From Azospirillum rugosum (GTDB lineage: Bacteria > Pseudomonadota > Alphaproteobacteria > Azospirillales > Azospirillaceae): a DNA stretch of 64,000 bases. Position numbers and translations under genes: made by a program. The stretch's first letter is position 1; the number at the start of each line of letters is the position of its first letter. The stretch is taken from the NCBI RefSeq assembly GCF_017876155.1, contig NZ_JAGINP010000020.1, positions 114,572 through 178,571 on the forward strand. The letters run 5' to 3'. Positions 36,819-45,245 of this stretch are shown here, in pieces. A model generated the notes under the pieces. That model ran no database searches, had not been told where the DNA came from, and worked only from the letters and a program-made list of their open reading frames with translations.

Positions 36819-38008
36819 CGCACCACCAGATCGTCGCGGTGGATCATCTCGTCGCGTCCGCGATAGCCGAGGATCTCCTCGATCTCGTGGCTCTTGCGGC
36901 CGGCGATGCGGCGGGCGTCGTCGGCGGCGTAGGCGGTCAGGCCGCGCGCCACCTCGCGCCCGTCCGGCGACTTCACCACCACCACGTCGCCGCGGTCGAA
37001 GTCGCCGTCCACCGCGCGCACGCCGGCCGGCAGCAGGCTGGCCCCGTTGGCGAGCGCCTTCAAGGCACCCGCGTCCACGGTCAGGGAGCCCGCGGCGTTC
37101 AGGTTGCCGCCGATCCAGGCCTTGCGCGCGCTGGAGGGCTCGGCCGCCGGCAGGAACCAGGTGCACAGCGCCCCGCCGTTCTCCGGCCGTTGCTCCAGCG
37201 CGGCCAGCGGGTTCATGCGCTTGCCCTTGGCGATGACCATGCGGCAGCCGGCGGCGAGCGCCACGCGCGCCGCGACGATCTTCGTCACCATGCCGCCGGA
37301 GCTGTAGCCGGGCGGTGGCTCCCCGGCCATGTTCTCGATGTCGGAGGTCAGTTCCTGGACAACGGGGATGTGCCGGGCGTCCGGGTCCTTGCGCGGGTCG
37401 GCGGTGTAAAGGCCGTCGATGTCCGACAGCAGGACCAGCGTGTCGGCGCTGATCATCTGCGCCACGCGGGCGGCGAGGCGGTCGTTGTCGCCGAAGCGAA
37501 TCTCGGACGTGGCGACCGTGTCGTTTTCGTTGATGACCGGGATTGCGCCCAGCTTCAGCAGCGTGTCGATGGTGGCGCGGCCGTTCAGGTGGCGCCGCCG
37601 CTCCTCCGTGTCCTCCAGCGTCACCAGCACCTGGGCCACGGTGATGCCGTGGCGGGCCAGCGTCTCCTGGTAGGCGGCGGCCAGCCGGATCTGGCCGGTG
37701 GCGGCGGCGGCCTGCTTCTCCTCAAGCCGCAGGGGGCGGCCGACGAGGCCCAGATGCTCCCGCCCGCAGGCGACGGCGCCGGAGGTGACGATCACCACCT
37801 CCTGCCCGCGCTTGCGGCAGGCGGCCACGTCGTCGGCCAGCGCGTCCAGCCATTCGCGCCGGACCTGCCCGGTCGCGCTGTCCACCAGCAGGGCCGAGCC
37901 GATCTTCACCACCAGCCGGCGCGAGTCCAGCAGGGTGGGCAGCCGGGCGGGGGCGTCAGCCCCGGGCGCCCCGGCCGTTGTCGCTGTCGTCGCTGTCGTC
38001 GTCACCAT
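36815..38008 (-). CDS. proB: Glutamate 5-kinase
   Basis: First enzyme of proline synthesis. The amino-acid kinase domain (about 25-290) has LVVKIGSALLVDS, VIVTSGAVACGREHLGL, PVINENDTVATSEIRFGDND and GGMVTKIVAARVA. A C-terminal PUA domain (about 305-395) is present (AGSLTVDAGALKALANGASL). The start is hard to fix because the 5' end overlaps obgE by about 50 bases within a low-complexity GATGAC/GACAGC region; the ATG at 38008 gives an N-terminus of usual length, with other ATGs at 38020-38032. Confidence 0.92.
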   Translation of the reverse strand: MVTTTATTATTAGAPGADAPARLPTLLDSRRLVVKIGSALLVDSATGQVRREWLDALADDVAACRKRGQEVVIVTSGAVACGREHLGLVGRPLRLEEKQAAAATGQIRLAAAYQETLARHGITVAQVLVTLEDTEERRRHLNGRATIDTLLKLGAIPVINENDTVATSEIRFGDNDRLAARVAQMISADTLVLLSDIDGLYTADPRKDPDARHIPVVQELTSDIENMAGEPPPGYSSGGMVTKIVAARVALAAGCRMVIAKGKRMNPLAALEQRPENGGALCTWFLPAAEPSSARKAWIGGNLNAAGSLTVDAGALKALANGASLLPAGVRAVDGDFDRGDVVVVKSPDGREVARGLTAYAADDARRIAGRKSHEIEEILGYRGRDEMIHRDDLVVR

Positions 38009-39170
38009 CGTCGCCGCCATCATCGTCATCATCGTCCCAGGCGTCGGAATCCGCGGGCAGAGGGTCGTACTCGCCCGTTTCCTCGTTCCAGCCCGCATAC
38101 TCGTCGTCGATCTTCTGGCCGACCGGCGGCCGCGGGATGGAGCGCGTGGCCGGGGCGTGGATGACGTCGGGCTCCTCTTCCTTGGACTGTTTGATGAGCG
38201 TGAGCAAGCGGTAAAGCACGGCCTGCACGCCCTGGCCCGTGGCGCCCGAGAGCACCATGACCTCGGCGCCCGAGGCCTCCTCCAGCGCCGCCTTCTTCTC
38301 CGCGACCTCCTCGTCCAGCAGGGCGTCGGCCTTGTTCAGGCCGATGATCTCCGGCTTGTCGGCGAGGTTGCCGCCATAGGCGGTCAGCTCGTTGCGGATG
38401 GTCGTGTAGGAGTGGACGACGTCGTCGGCCGTGCCGTCGATCAGGTGGAGCAGCACGCGGGTGCGCTCCACATGGCCGAGGAAGCGGTCGCCGAGCCCGT
38501 GCCCCTCGTGCGCGCCCTCGATCAGGCCGGGAATGTCGGCAATCACGAACTCCTCCTCACCCGCGCGCACCACGCCCAGGTTGGGGGCGAGCGTCGTGAA
38601 GGGATAGTCGGCGATCTTCGGCTTCGCCGCGGTGGTCGCGGCCAGGAAGGTGGACTTGCCGGCGTTGGGCAGGCCGAGCAGGCCGGCGTCGGCGATCAGC
38701 TTCAGCCGCAGCCAAACCCAGCGCTCCTCCCCCGGCCAGCCGGGGTGGGCCTTGCGCGGGGCGCGGTTCGTCGGCGTCTTGTAGTAGGCGTTGCCGAAGC
38801 CGCCGTCACCGCCCTTCAGGAAGGTGACGCGCTGGCCGGCCTCCGTCAGGTCGAGCAGCACCGTCTCCTGGTCCTCGTCCAGGATCTGGGTCCCGACCGG
38901 CACGCGCAGCACCACGTCGGTGCCCTTGGCACCGTTGCGGTTCGACCCCATGCCGTGGTTGCCGCGCTGCGCCTTGAAATGCTGCTTGTAGCGGTAGTCG
39001 ATCAGCGTGTTCAGGCCGTTCACGGCCTCGATCACCACGTCGCCGCCGCGCCCGCCGTTACCGCCGTCCGGCCCGCCGAACTCGATGAACTTCTCGCGGC
39101 GGAACGCGATGGCACCGGGGCCGCCGTCGCCGCTCTTCAGGAACACCTTGGCTTGATCGAGGAACTTCAT
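37956..39170 (-). CDS. obgE: Obg-family GTPase
   Basis: A 404-residue ribosome-assembly GTPase. The Obg fold (1-158) begins MKFLDQAKVFLKSGDGGPGA with glycine-rich GGNGGRGGDVV. The G domain (about 160-330) has GLPNAGKST (G1), the DIPGLIEGAHEGHGLGDRFL switch region (G3) and LNKAD (G4). The C-terminus is very acidic (Asp-rich, about 380-404), a common feature of alphaproteobacterial Obg. It overlaps proB. Confidence 0.95.
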   Translation of the reverse strand: MKFLDQAKVFLKSGDGGPGAIAFRREKFIEFGGPDGGNGGRGGDVVIEAVNGLNTLIDYRYKQHFKAQRGNHGMGSNRNGAKGTDVVLRVPVGTQILDEDQETVLLDLTEAGQRVTFLKGGDGGFGNAYYKTPTNRAPRKAHPGWPGEERWVWLRLKLIADAGLLGLPNAGKSTFLAATTAAKPKIADYPFTTLAPNLGVVRAGEEEFVIADIPGLIEGAHEGHGLGDRFLGHVERTRVLLHLIDGTADDVVHSYTTIRNELTAYGGNLADKPEIIGLNKADALLDEEVAEKKAALEEASGAEVMVLSGATGQGVQAVLYRLLTLIKQSKEEEPDVIHAPATRSIPRPPVGQKIDDEYAGWNEETGEYDPLPADSDAWDDDDDDGGDDGDDDSDDSDNGRGARG

Positions 39171-39261
39171 CGGGGACCGTGCCGGCCAATCTGCAAACTG
39201 CGCCCCGCCGGCCGTTCCCGAGGGGAGAGGCGAGGGCGGAGACCACCATACCAACAAAAGA

Positions 39262-39294
39262 AAATCGGGGGCCGGTTGCCCGGACCCCCGATTT
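39262..39294 (-). terminator. Rho-independent terminator after rpmA (minus strand)
   Basis: On the minus strand, AAATCGGGGG plus CCGG pairs across a four-base loop with CCGGCCCCCGATTT, with a single bulged base, followed by TTTCTTTTG. It separates rplU-rpmA from obgE. Confidence 0.75.
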
Positions 39295-39338
39295 ATCCGC
39301 TTACACCGTACGGGCCGGCCAAGCTTATCCGGCCAAGC

Positions 39339-39617
39339 TTACTCGGCCGCGACCGCCGGAACCTGCACCGCCTCGACGGCGACGAAGGTGCGGCCCTTGG
39401 CGGAGCGCTTGAAGGTCACGACGCCGGCCGCGGTGGCGAACAGCGTGTGATCCCGGCCGATGCCGACGTTCTCACCCGGGTGGAACTTCGTGCCGCGCTG
39501 GCGGACGATGATGTTGCCGGAGACGACGGTCTCGCCGCCGAAGTGCTTCACGCCGAGACGACGGCCAGCGGAGTCGCGGCCGTTGCGCGAGGAGCCGCCT
39601 GCTTTTTTGTGAGCCAT
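39339..39617 (-). CDS. rpmA: 50S ribosomal protein L27
   Basis: A 92-residue ribosomal protein. The conserved N-terminus AHKKAGGSSRNGRDSAGRRL (after Met) reaches the peptidyl transferase centre; no N-terminal extension of the Firmicutes type is present. GVKHFGGETVVSGNIIVRQRG and FHPGENVGIGRDHTLFA follow. Downstream of rplU, transcribed from the same promoter. Confidence 0.98.
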   Translation of the reverse strand: MAHKKAGGSSRNGRDSAGRRLGVKHFGGETVVSGNIIVRQRGTKFHPGENVGIGRDHTLFATAAGVVTFKRSAKGRTFVAVEAVQVPAVAAE

Positions 39618-39650
39618 GGGGGGTTACTCCTGTGACTGGTCGGCGGCCGC

Positions 39651-39968
39651 TCAGGCGGCGCCGTTGATCCCGGTGATGCGTAGGACGGTCAGGTCCTGGC
39701 GATGGCCGTTCTTACGGCGGTAGTTCTGGCGGCGCTTCTTCTTGAAGACGATGATCTTCGGACCGCGATCCTGGGCGACCACCTCGGCGGTCACGGCCGC
39801 GCCGGCAACCGTCGGGGTGCCAACCGTGGCGCTGCCGCCGTCGCTCACCATCAGCACGTCGCCGAGCGTGATGGAGGCGCCAGCCTCGGCCTCGAGCTTC
39901 TCAACGCGGATCACGTCGCCATTGGCGACCTTGTACTGCTTGCCGCCGGTGCGGATCACTGCAAACAT
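39651..39968 (-). CDS. rplU: 50S ribosomal protein L21
   Basis: A 105-residue ribosomal protein with MFAVIRTGGKQYKVANGD at the N-terminus and the RNA-binding KIIVFKKKRRQNYRRKNGHR segment with the following RQDLT signature. The ATG at 39968 gives the standard start; a GTG at 39977 would add three residues and has GGAATAGG upstream. Confidence 0.97.
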   Translation of the reverse strand: MFAVIRTGGKQYKVANGDVIRVEKLEAEAGASITLGDVLMVSDGGSATVGTPTVAGAAVTAEVVAQDRGPKIIVFKKKRRQNYRRKNGHRQDLTVLRITGINGAA

Positions 39969-40049
39969 CGTCGTCACTGCCTATTCCAAAACAAACAGCG
40001 GGCCGCTCGCCCACCGTTTGAGGTGCAAGCCCGTTCGTGAGAGCGGGGA

Positions 40050-40077
40050 TTTATACCGACGACCCACCCTGAGTCAA
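40050..40077 (-). promoter_or_regulatory. Strong sigma-70-type promoter for rplU-rpmA
   Basis: On the minus strand: TTGACT (40077-40072), a 16-base spacer, TATAAA (40055-40050). Close to consensus and about 80 bases before rplU. Confidence 0.75.
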
Positions 40078-40133
40078 CAGGGTTGGTGGTAATGCGGCGT
40101 TCATTTTCCTGCAAAATCCCGCAAACAAGGGGC

Positions 40134-40162
40134 TTGCATCCCCAAAGGCTTTTGGGTAGGTT
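40134..40162 (+). promoter_or_regulatory. Promoter of the tRNA-Ser gene
   Basis: TTGCAT, a 17-base spacer, TAGGTT, with transcription expected to start about 20 bases before the mature tRNA. Confidence 0.55.
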
Positions 40163-40188
40163 CCGCGCCACCCCGGAAACGGGGCAGC

Positions 40189-40278
40189 GGATGGGTGGCA
40201 GAGCGGTTGAATGCACCGCACTCGAAATGCGGCATACCCGCAAGGGTATCGGGAGTTCGAATCTCCCCCCATCCGCCA
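40189..40278 (+). tRNA. tRNA-Ser (anticodon CGA)
   Basis: A 90-nucleotide class II tRNA. The acceptor stem GGATGGG (40189) pairs with CCCATCC (40268-40274), discriminator G, encoded CCA. The anticodon stem CCGCA / TGCGG encloses loop CTCGAAA, giving anticodon CGA for UCG. A long variable arm (ATACCC GCAA GGGTAT) and the T-arm GGAG TTCGAAT CTCC confirm Ser. Confidence 0.96.
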
Positions 40279-40663
40279 CATTTCTTCAGCGCAACGCGCT
40301 TTTTGATGTCGCTTTCCCCTTTAAGTGACACTTGCCGCTTATACGTGAGAGTGCATCACGCATAAGCGAGACGGTTTCGAACCGTCGATCTCCTAAAGTC
40401 ACAAGCAGTTCCAACTGGTTGACGCGCGTGTTGTGCGCTCAGACCGCATCGCGCTTGCTCCACTGGTCGGCGTGCGTCCGCGCATGCGGTCTTCGGATCC
40501 CTCTCGCCTAAAGGGGGCGCCGTCGGAGTGGAGTCCTTAGAGACCTAATCATACGGTGGTGTGCGGCGAGAGGCATGCGGCGATTGCCCGGACGCCTCCA
40601 AGACACGCGAACCGCCGTTCCCGATCATGAGGCCATCAAGGTCCATCGTTCGGGAGGTTCTGG
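40279..40663. other. tRNA-proximal non-coding region, probable edge of accessory DNA
   Basis: No credible gene. Holds a short hairpin with T-run after the tRNA (AGCGC/GCGCT, 40288-40304), a 13-bp inverted repeat with 7-base spacer (40336-40368), and a GACGGTT / AACCGTC hairpin (40370-40386). It precedes the Tn7-like genes, so it may contain a transposon end. Confidence 0.5.
40336..40368. repeat. Near-perfect 13-bp inverted repeat downstream of tRNA-Ser
   Basis: CGCTTATACGTGA and TCACGCATAAGCG (12 of 13 positions complementary) around GAGTGCA. It could be a transposase-binding end or an operator. Confidence 0.6.
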
Positions 40664-41959
40664 ATGCCGCCGATCGCCAATGACCTCTGGCCGGGGCGCC
40701 CCGCACTCCTGGAAGGTGAATCCTTCTCGTCCTGGTTCGCCCGCGTTGCGGCCGGCAATGGGCTCCGGCCGGCGGACCTGTACCGAATCCTCCAACCCGG
40801 CGGCGACCGCAATCCGCGAGACCTGGACCGCTACGCCGATTTCCACCTGCTGAGCCTGATGGCCGACAAGACCGGGGCCTCGGTGGAGGCCTTGGAGCGG
40901 TCCACCTTCCGCCGGTGGGCCGGGATGGCATTCGAACGGGACGATGGCCTCGTCAAGTTGGACTGGCTCCCGCCGGCTGGGCGGGAAAAGGCGAAGCGAT
41001 GCTTCGGTCAGCAAGTTTGCCCGCTGTGCCTCACCGAGGACGCCGTGCCGTACCTGCGCCTTGAATGGCGCCTTGCCTTCCTCACGGTCTGCCCGACGCA
41101 CAACCGCCTGCTGCTCGACCGCTGTCCCGCGTGCAACGAGCCGTTCAGTGTGCTCCGGCAGGATCGGCATGATGGGGTCTGTTGCTGGTCGTGCGGCGCC
41201 GACGTCCGGCGCTTTGCCGGCGATGCGCCGCCTCTCGATCCCACTCCGGAGCGGGAGGACCTGCTGGCCACCATTGACCGGGGCTGGCAGCAACTCGGTG
41301 ACTACGGCCCAGTCTACTCCTTTACAATATTGCGGATCCTCGCGTTGGTCGCGCGCCTGATCGCCGGTGGTCAACACGCCTACGCTCTCCGAGCCTGGAT
41401 CGGCGCTCGTGACCCGCGCCTCGCAGTGCCGCCCGAGACGCTGCCGCGCGCCCGCGACGGCGCCTTGCTGACGCCGCGGGCCCGGTGCGTGATCGTCGCG
41501 ATGGCGCATCATCTGCTGGGCGACTGGCCGCACCGCTTCGTCGAGGCCGCGCGCGGTGTCGGCATGGCTCGCATCCACATCCGGACGAATTTCGGGGAGG
41601 CTCTGCCCTTCGCCTTCGTCCATGCCGTCGATTGGCACTTGAAGGAGGCGCTTGCGCCGGCATCCCGCCAGGAACTCTCGTCGGCCAAGGCCATCCTCGA
41701 ACGGCGCGGCGTGAAGCCGACCTACCGCAATCTGGTCGATCTGGCCGGCACCAGGCGGAAACCCCTGAACGCCATGGCTGAACCAGCGGCGGAAACGGCG
41801 CCGTGGGGAAAGGGCCCGTTCTGGAAGCTGGATGGCGTTTCGGCCGAGGTGAAGGAGGCGGCGCGCATCGCCGCGCACCGCTCCGGCGAAAGTGTCGCAG
41901 TCTGGTTGGATCGGTTGGTGCGTAAAGAATTGAATATGCCAGCTATGCGTGTAATCTGA
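40664..41959 (+). CDS. tniQ: TniQ family transposon targeting protein
   Basis: A 431-residue protein with the TniQ N-terminal pattern (ALLEGESFSSWFARVAAGNG) and zinc-binding cysteines CPLC (about 118), the ...VCPTHNRLLLDRCPACNEPF block (about 143-162) and CCWSCG (about 173). TniQ/TnsD proteins choose the target site and link it to the transposon ATPase. GGGAGG precedes the start. The C-terminal half (about 215-431) is helical and unassigned. It is first in the gene order here, whereas in Tn7 the TnsD gene follows tnsABC. Confidence 0.85.
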   Translation: MPPIANDLWPGRPALLEGESFSSWFARVAAGNGLRPADLYRILQPGGDRNPRDLDRYADFHLLSLMADKTGASVEALERSTFRRWAGMAFERDDGLVKLDWLPPAGREKAKRCFGQQVCPLCLTEDAVPYLRLEWRLAFLTVCPTHNRLLLDRCPACNEPFSVLRQDRHDGVCCWSCGADVRRFAGDAPPLDPTPEREDLLATIDRGWQQLGDYGPVYSFTILRILALVARLIAGGQHAYALRAWIGARDPRLAVPPETLPRARDGALLTPRARCVIVAMAHHLLGDWPHRFVEAARGVGMARIHIRTNFGEALPFAFVHAVDWHLKEALAPASRQELSSAKAILERRGVKPTYRNLVDLAGTRRKPLNAMAEPAAETAPWGKGPFWKLDGVSAEVKEAARIAAHRSGESVAVWLDRLVRKELNMPAMRVI

Positions 41960-42016
41960 CGTCGCGAGAGAAAGCGCCGTTGCGAGTCCTCTAAGGTTGA
42001 ATCCGGGAGGTGACGC

Positions 42017-42670
42017 ATGCCGGTCCGCAAGATCGGTCTCTGCTACCGCAGTGTCTCAAGGCGGGTTCCGATGGGGGGCGGCCGGGCATGGGTCGCGGTC
42101 GAATCAACGTTGGAGCGGGACTTCGCCCTGTTGCAGCGATTCGATCGCTACGTCGCCGGAGTCGAAGAGCAGCCGGTGCGTATCGAATACCGCGTCGGCC
42201 AGGGGACCAAGCGTCGCTATGTCCCGGATTTCCTGGTCACCTACCATGGCATTGGTCGTCCGCCGCAGCTCGTGGAGGTGAAATATTCCACCGATCCGCA
42301 CCTGCTGGCGGGCACCTTGGAGGAGCGCTTCGCTGCGGCTCGCCGATTCGCCGCGGAGCGTGGGTGGGGCTTCACACTGGCGACCGAAAAGGAAATTCGC
42401 ACCCCACGGCTGGAGAACGCCACCTTCCTGCTTCCCTTCGGCGACCGTCCAGCTGATCCGGCTTTCCGCGACCGGCTGCTCACGGTGGCAGTGGAGGCGC
42501 CGATCACCGTGCAGGAGCTGGCCGACCGCGTCGCCGGCAATGCGGCGGAACGCGTGCGGGTACTGCCCAGCTTGTGGACCCTGATCGCGCGCTTCGAGCT
42601 CGTGGTCGACCTCGACCGGCCGATCACCATGCGGACCATGCTCCGGCACCCCAAGGGAGTAGACGCATGA
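42017..42670 (+). CDS. tnsA: TnsA-like transposon endonuclease
   Basis: A 217-residue protein with the TnsA N-terminal nuclease fold. VAVESTLERDFALLQRFD carries the first acidic residue (about 29-33), RRYVPDFLVTY the second (about 73), and PQLVEVKYST the E-x-K motif (about 88). In Tn7, TnsA cuts the 5' ends of the element, giving cut-and-paste movement with TnsB. GGGAGGTGACGC precedes the ATG. Its stop overlaps the next gene's ATG by four bases. Confidence 0.82.
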   Translation: MPVRKIGLCYRSVSRRVPMGGGRAWVAVESTLERDFALLQRFDRYVAGVEEQPVRIEYRVGQGTKRRYVPDFLVTYHGIGRPPQLVEVKYSTDPHLLAGTLEERFAAARRFAAERGWGFTLATEKEIRTPRLENATFLLPFGDRPADPAFRDRLLTVAVEAPITVQELADRVAGNAAERVRVLPSLWTLIARFELVVDLDRPITMRTMLRHPKGVDA

Positions 42671-43012
42671 CGACGCGGTTCAGCTTCAGCGCCGGCGCGG
42701 CCGTCAAGCTGCGGGGACGGTCCTGCACCATTCTGGAAGCGGTCACCGCCTCATCGGTCCTGATCGAAGATGTTGAGACGAAGGAGACGCAGGTGGTGCC
42801 GGTTTCCAAGCTGTCCCATCCGGACAGCGCTGCGAAGCCGGAACCGACGCGGGCGCTAGACAGCCTTCCCGAGGATGACCTAGCCGAGGCCAAGCGCCGT
42901 TTCACGATCATCAAGCCCCTGGTCCGGTGCGAGCGCCGCGGCCAGGAGGATGTCAAGCGGGTGGCCGAGCAGCATGGAGTCGGTCTCTCAACCCTCTATC
43001 GCTGGATCAAGT
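42667..43012 (+). pseudogene. tnsB: TnsB-like transposase, N-terminal fragment interrupted by IS66
   Basis: About 115 residues remain: an SH3-like N-terminus (FSAGAAVKLRGRSCTILEAV), a linker, then a helix-turn-helix (EDVKRVAEQHGVGLSTLYRW) typical of TnsB/TniA/MuA-type transposases. The DDE catalytic domain is missing; the sequence changes at 43013 to the IS66 terminus GTAAGCGTT. The continuing open frame after that point is the IS. No remainder is found beyond the IS (46121 onward). Confidence 0.78.
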
Positions 43013-43052
43013 GTAAGCGTTGCGAGCGCACCCTTTGGTTCGGGCCGGGCAA

Positions 43053-43628
43053 TCACCGCATCGATCTGTGGCGGCGGACCTTGAAGTGTTCGCGGAGGTC
43101 GAGAATGGCCTTTGCCTGGGCGGGAACGCCGGCTTCGGCGATGGCCTCGGTGCCGAACAGCATGGGGTCCAGCGCCTGGAAGGCGGCGTGCTCGGGCTTG
43201 TCTGGATTGGTTACGCTCTTCCAGGCCCGTGGCGCCAGCCGGGTGGCGGCTAGAAAGCCGAGGGACCAGAACATCGGGTCCCAACCTCCGTCCCGGTGCG
43301 GCGGCAACTGCGGCCGATACAGGTAGGGAAACTGCGTCATGGTCTCCGACAGGCGGTTGTGGTGGTGCGCGACGGCCTGGATGGCCAAGTTCTCGCGGGT
43401 CTCCTCCACGGCGAGCAGGGCGCGCTCGCCCAGGAGCTGGCCGATCCAGATCGACGGATCGATGAACTTCGGCCCGATCAGCACGGCGGTCAGGTAGCCG
43501 TCGAGCGCGTCGAGGCGCGACACCGGCGCCATCCTACCGCGGGCCCGCAGGTAGATTTCGAGTTCGTTGGCGTCCAGCATCGGCTTGAGCGCCGCCGAGG
43601 CGGTGTTCGCAGCGGACTTGGCCATCAT
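43053..43628 (-). CDS. UPF0149 (YgfB/YecA-like) family protein carried by IS66
   Basis: A 191-residue protein of the UPF0149 family: LDANELEIYLRARGRMAPVS, DALDGYLTAVLIGPKFIDPS, and a helical C-terminal half. No metal-binding SEC-C Cys motif is visible at the end. The ATG at 43628 overlaps the tnpC stop (ATGA), so it is translated as part of the IS operon. Role in transposition unknown. Confidence 0.75.
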   Translation of the reverse strand: MMAKSAANTASAALKPMLDANELEIYLRARGRMAPVSRLDALDGYLTAVLIGPKFIDPSIWIGQLLGERALLAVEETRENLAIQAVAHHHNRLSETMTQFPYLYRPQLPPHRDGGWDPMFWSLGFLAATRLAPRAWKSVTNPDKPEHAAFQALDPMLFGTEAIAEAGVPAQAKAILDLREHFKVRRHRSMR

Positions 43629-45145
43629 GCCGCTTGGCTCTCCTCGCCATCGTCGACGGCGCCGTCCCGCTCCGCCTTCCACATCCATGGCAACAGGCGG
43701 TCGAGGGCGTTGGCCTTTACCGCGCCGGACACCATGCGTTCCAGCACGTCGGCCACATAGGTGAACGGATCGACGCCGTTGAGGCGGGCGCTCTGAATGA
43801 GCGAGGCCAGGATCGCCCAGTCCCGGCCACCCGCCGCCGAGCCGGCGAACAAAGCGTTCTTACGGCCCAAACCGATCGGGCGCATGCTTCTTTCCACCGT
43901 GTTCGTATCGACATCGATGCGGCCATCATCGAGAAAGGCCACCAGCCCGTCCCAGTGGCCCAGGGTATAGTTGATCGCCTTGGCCAGGCTCGACTGGCCG
44001 GAGATCGTGCCCCGCACCTCCAGCAGCCGGGCCTTCAGCGCCTCCATGAGCGGCCGGCTCTCGGCCTGTCGCACCCGGCGACGCGTTTCGGCCGTCGTGC
44101 CGCAGCTGCGCTCCTCAATGGCATACACCGCGCCGATGCGCGCGATCACGTCGCGCGCCACGTCCGACTTGGTGGCCTTGTACACCGCCACGAACTTGCG
44201 GCGTGCATGGCTCAGGCAGAACACCAGCCGGACCTTTGCCCCGGTGCGCCGGCGACGGACCAGCGCCTTGTAGGCGGCGTAGCCATCGACCTGAAGAATG
44301 CCGGCGAACGCCGCCATCTGCTCCTGCAGCGTCGCCTTGTCGCGCCCCTCGGCGAACACGTAGCCGACCGCTGGCATGGCTGACCCCCGCCAGGGGCGGT
44401 CGTCCACCGCCTGGGCCCAGAGCTGGCAGACCTTGGTCCGGCCCCGCCCGGGATCGAGCCGGGGCAACGGCGTCTCGTCGCAGTACACCCGTTCCTGGGA
44501 GCGGATGTAGAGCAGGAGCCGATCGTACAAGGGTTTCAGCCACCAAGCCGCCCGGCGAACCCAGAACATCAGGGTGGCGCGGTCGAGCGCCACGCCCTGA
44601 CCGGCGAACATCTGCGCTTGCCGGTACAGCGGCAGATGCCAAGCGAACTTCGCCACCACGACATGGGCAACCAGGGCGGTGGAGGCCAGGCCGCCGTCCA
44701 CGACCCGCGGCCGGGCCGGAGCCTGGACCGGGGGGCCGGCGCAGGCCCGGCAGACGTACTTGGGCCGGATCGTGCGCAGCACGCGCACGACGGCGGGGAT
44801 GACGTCCAACGCCTCGGCGACATCCTCGCCGATCCGGTGCAGCCGCCCCGCGCAGCACGGGCAGGTGGTGCTTTCCGGCTCGATCACCCTCTCCATCCGC
44901 GGCAGATGCCGGGGCAGCGCGCCGACGTTCCAGTTCGCCGGCCGCCGCGGGCGCTCAGGCGCGGCCCGATCGGCGTTGTCGTTGGCCGCCGGCGCGGCCT
45001 CAAGGGCGAGATCGCTGAGATCGAGGAGGCCCTGTTTGGGATCGATCCCCGCCGCCTTCTCCGACTTGGCCCCGCAGATCAACGCCTTCAGGGTCTTCAC
45101 CTGCTCCTGCAACGCCGCCTTCTCGGCGGCGAGGCGACGGACCAT
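43625..45145 (-). CDS. tnpC: IS66 family transposase TnpC
   Basis: A 506-residue DDE transposase. An N-terminal leucine-rich helix, the zinc-finger-like CPCCAGRLHRIGEDVAE (about 96) with a second Cys pair YVCRACAG, and catalytic motifs YCDETPLPRLD (first Asp), LQVDGYAAYKAL (second Asp) and the region with DVDTNTVERSMRPIGLGRKN holding the Glu. The C-terminal LNGVDPFTYVADVLERM is typical. The start may lie slightly upstream of 45145; no alternative ATG is in frame. Confidence 0.95.
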   Translation of the reverse strand: MVRRLAAEKAALQEQVKTLKALICGAKSEKAAGIDPKQGLLDLSDLALEAAPAANDNADRAAPERPRRPANWNVGALPRHLPRMERVIEPESTTCPCCAGRLHRIGEDVAEALDVIPAVVRVLRTIRPKYVCRACAGPPVQAPARPRVVDGGLASTALVAHVVVAKFAWHLPLYRQAQMFAGQGVALDRATLMFWVRRAAWWLKPLYDRLLLYIRSQERVYCDETPLPRLDPGRGRTKVCQLWAQAVDDRPWRGSAMPAVGYVFAEGRDKATLQEQMAAFAGILQVDGYAAYKALVRRRRTGAKVRLVFCLSHARRKFVAVYKATKSDVARDVIARIGAVYAIEERSCGTTAETRRRVRQAESRPLMEALKARLLEVRGTISGQSSLAKAINYTLGHWDGLVAFLDDGRIDVDTNTVERSMRPIGLGRKNALFAGSAAGGRDWAILASLIQSARLNGVDPFTYVADVLERMVSGAVKANALDRLLPWMWKAERDGAVDDGEESQAA

Positions 45146-45245
45146 GCGGGCCAGCTCGGCGGTGTCCTGAGGGAGCGGATGGGGGCAGCGGCATGTGCCG
45201 GAGTATACCGGGGAAACCCGCTAAACCCCAGACGAATCAACGCAT

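Larger units (their letters stand above)
40279..43012 (+). mobile_element. Relic of a Tn7-like transposon (tniQ-tnsA-tnsB', truncated)
   Basis: Three consecutive same-strand genes encode TniQ, a TnsA-like endonuclease and the first 115 residues of a TnsB-like transposase. The last is cut by the IS66 left end at 43013. No TnsC AAA ATPase is present in the window and neither transposon end is firmly located. The left limit given is the tRNA-Ser 3' end, an assumption. Confidence 0.65.

Noticed and set aside
40370..40395. GGTTTCGAACCGTCGATCTCC as a second tRNA or tRNA fragment
   Set aside because: No acceptor or anticodon stem can be built around it; recorded only as a hairpin.
43013..43326. TnsB-like frame running on beyond 43012
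   Set aside because: It crosses the IS66 terminus GTAAGCGTT and reads IS sequence; the continuation is antisense to the UPF0149 gene.
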